Shown: positions 5,057-6,438 of the stretch, piece by piece
How positions within the stretch are numbered: the first letter of the stretch is position 1
How the letters are laid out: each line of letters begins with the position of its first letter
From: Treponema sp.
Lineage (GTDB): Bacteria > Spirochaetota > Spirochaetia > Treponematales > Breznakiellaceae
DNA length: 6,438 nt
Direction: 5' to 3'
Assembly: GCA_009786675.1 (NCBI GenBank)
Contig: WQRP01000088.1
Span: 1-6,438, forward strand
Program-made: the position numbers and the translations under genes
Notes under the pieces: model-generated
Told to the model about the DNA's origin: nothing
What the model saw: only the letters and a program-made list of their open reading frames with translations
Database searches by the model: none

Positions 5057-6438
5057 ATGTCAAAGATTTTTGAGTACATGAAACCCTACACATGGATGAT
5101 CGTGTGCGCGGCGGTACTGCTCTCCGTGGAGGCGATCTGCGCGCTCGTGCTGCCCGGTTTCATGGCGGACATCGTGAACGACGGCGTGTTGCCCGGGCAC
5201 GTCCATGTGATATGGCGCAACGGCATATTCATGTTGCTGATAACCCTGCTCAGCGTTTTGGCGGCACTGGTCACCGGCTTCTTCACGGCGAGGACGGCGA
5301 CCGGCGTTGCCAACGATCTGCGGCAGGCCGTGTTCAAGAAAGTCCTCCATTTCTCGAACGCCGAGGCGAACAAGTTCGCCACCTCGTCGCTCATAACCCG
5401 CACCACGAACGACATAACGCAGATACAGTCAACCCTGATCATGGCGATCCGCCAGTTCATCTACGCGCCGCTTATCGGCATAGGCGGAATCATAAGGGCG
5501 TTGGACAGAAGCGTGTCGATGGCGTGGATAGTCGCGCTCGCCACCATCGTCATGGTCGGCATAATGGCGATCCTGTTCGTCATCGTGCTGCCAAAGTTCA
5601 AGATGGTGCAGACGCTGATCGACCGCCTGAACCTTGTCAGCCGCGAGAACCTGGGCGGCATTCTCGTGGTGCGGGCGTTCAGCACCCAGGGCTTCGAGAA
5701 AAAACGTTTCCGGAAAGCCAACAGGAATCTGGCCGAGACCAACCTGTTCGTGGATCAGGCGTTCGCGTTCATGCTCCCCAGCATCAACCTTATCATGAAC
5801 CTTACCACCGCACTCATCGTCTGGATCGGGGCGCGTCAGGTGTCGGCGTTTCAGGTTGACATAGGCGACATCTTCGCTTTCCTACAGTACGCCATACTTA
5901 TCGTGTTCGCGTTCCTGATGGTCGCGATGATGTTCGTCATACTGCCACGCGCCGTGGTGTCCGCCGAGCGGATCAAGGAGGTGCTGGAAACCGAGAACAG
6001 CGTCCTTTACAAAAACGAAACCCCGCGACCGGCAAAAGGCTTCAGGGGAGAAATCGAGTTCAGGAACGTGACCTTCCGCTACCCGGACTCCACGGAGAAC
6101 GACGACAACGTTCTTAACGACATCAGCTTCACCGCCAGACCCGGCGGGACGACGGCGATCATCGGCTCCACAGGATCGGGAAAGACGACGCTGCTCAAGC
6201 TGCTCCTGCGTTTCTATGACGTGAACGAGGGGGCGATTCTGGTGGACGGAATCGACATCCGGGACATCGGCAAGAAGGAACTCCACGACGGGATCGGCTA
6301 CGTCCCGCAGAAGGCCCTGCTGTTTTCCGGCAGTATCCGTTCCAACCTTGTCTACGCCGACAAAAGCGCGACCGAGGAAAGGATTCTGGACGCGGCGGAA
6401 ATCTCGCAGTCCACGGCGTTCATCCAGGGAAAACCGGA
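5057..6438 (+). CDS. ABC exporter, fused membrane and ATPase domains (partial at right edge)
   Basis: The frame is open from ATG 5057 through 460 codons to the window edge. It is an ATP-driven type IV (LmrA/BmrCD-like) half-transporter in the inner membrane. The membrane domain spans about residues 1-300 with hydrophobic segments near 13-34, 56-78, 130-147, 155-179, 236-258 and 272-298. The phrase TRTTNDITQIQ (114-124) and the coupling region VVRAFSTQGFEKKRF (204-218) are typical of this class. The ATPase domain starts near 330 (GEIEFRNVTFRYP, aromatic A-loop Tyr342) and shows Walker A GSTGSGKT (370-377) and Q-loop Gln418 in YVPQKALLFSGSIRSNL. The ABC signature, Walker B and H-loop are outside the window. 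No C39 peptidase domain precedes it, so it is not a classical bacteriocin exporter. Its style resembles one half of heterodimeric exporters, so a second ABC gene may follow. GGAGG lies 6 nt before the ATG and the tolC stop only 15 nt upstream. The substrate is unknown. Confidence 0.93.
   Translation, partial: MSKIFEYMKPYTWMIVCAAVLLSVEAICALVLPGFMADIVNDGVLPGHVHVIWRNGIFMLLITLLSVLAALVTGFFTARTATGVANDLRQAVFKKVLHFSNAEANKFATSSLITRTTNDITQIQSTLIMAIRQFIYAPLIGIGGIIRALDRSVSMAWIVALATIVMVGIMAILFVIVLPKFKMVQTLIDRLNLVSRENLGGILVVRAFSTQGFEKKRFRKANRNLAETNLFVDQAFAFMLPSINLIMNLTTALIVWIGARQVSAFQVDIGDIFAFLQYAILIVFAFLMVAMMFVILPRAVVSAERIKEVLETENSVLYKNETPRPAKGFRGEIEFRNVTFRYPDSTENDDNVLNDISFTARPGGTTAIIGSTGSGKTTLLKLLLRFYDVNEGAILVDGIDIRDIGKKELHDGIGYVPQKALLFSGSIRSNLVYADKSATEERILDAAEISQSTAFIQGKP

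Noticed and set aside
5092..5859. A 255-codon plus-strand open frame within the ABC gene.
   Set aside because: Its translation is rich in Arg, His and Gly and matches no family, while the frame from 5057 gives a clear ABC exporter.
1..6438. CRISPR arrays, tRNA or rRNA genes, insertion sequences.
   Set aside because: No regularly spaced repeats, no clover-leaf or rRNA-like stretches, and no transposase frames or terminal inverted repeats were seen.

Overview
This window looks like chromosome from a Gram-negative, outer-membrane-bearing bacterium. The evidence is a TolC-type outer-membrane protein with a signal peptide, strong GGAGG-type ribosome sites and clear sigma70-type promoters. The export genes are GC-rich (about 60-68% in lines counted by hand). 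By hand count the first 480 bases are near 51%, so the left end may have a different history. The gene set and protein style would fit a spirochaete such as a Treponema relative, but that is a guess and nothing here proves the phylum.

Left part, minus strand. Bases 1-515 carry the N-terminal 171 codons of a DUF1016/YhcG-type protein, whose predicted nuclease part lies off the left edge. A rho-independent terminator (550-583) separates it from a four-repeat TPR protein (606-1073), which has its own promoter at 1123-1151. The arms of that terminator overlap a possible promoter for the DUF1016 gene.

Middle. A divergent intergenic region of about 300 bases (1074-1369) holds the TPR promoter, an A-tract block, a near-consensus promoter (TTGACA, 17 nt, TATAGT) reading right, and a structured leader with 9-bp inverted repeats.

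Right part, plus strand. The order is a TetR/AcrR-type regulator, a periplasmic adaptor, a TolC-like outer-membrane protein and the first 460 codons of an ABC exporter. Together they describe a three-part export machine: the ABC exporter in the inner membrane, the adaptor across the periplasm and the TolC-like channel in the outer membrane, with a local TetR repressor. A partner ABC half-transporter is likely to lie beyond the right edge.

Four points stand out. The regulator reading frame is broken by a +1 shift after the DNA-binding domain. The adaptor appears to be two adaptor modules in one chain, the first lacking a coiled-coil hairpin. A 17-bp perfect palindrome sits between the regulator and the adaptor and is a candidate operator. 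A good intrinsic terminator sits inside the operon between adaptor and tolC, suggesting that expression is reduced part-way along it.
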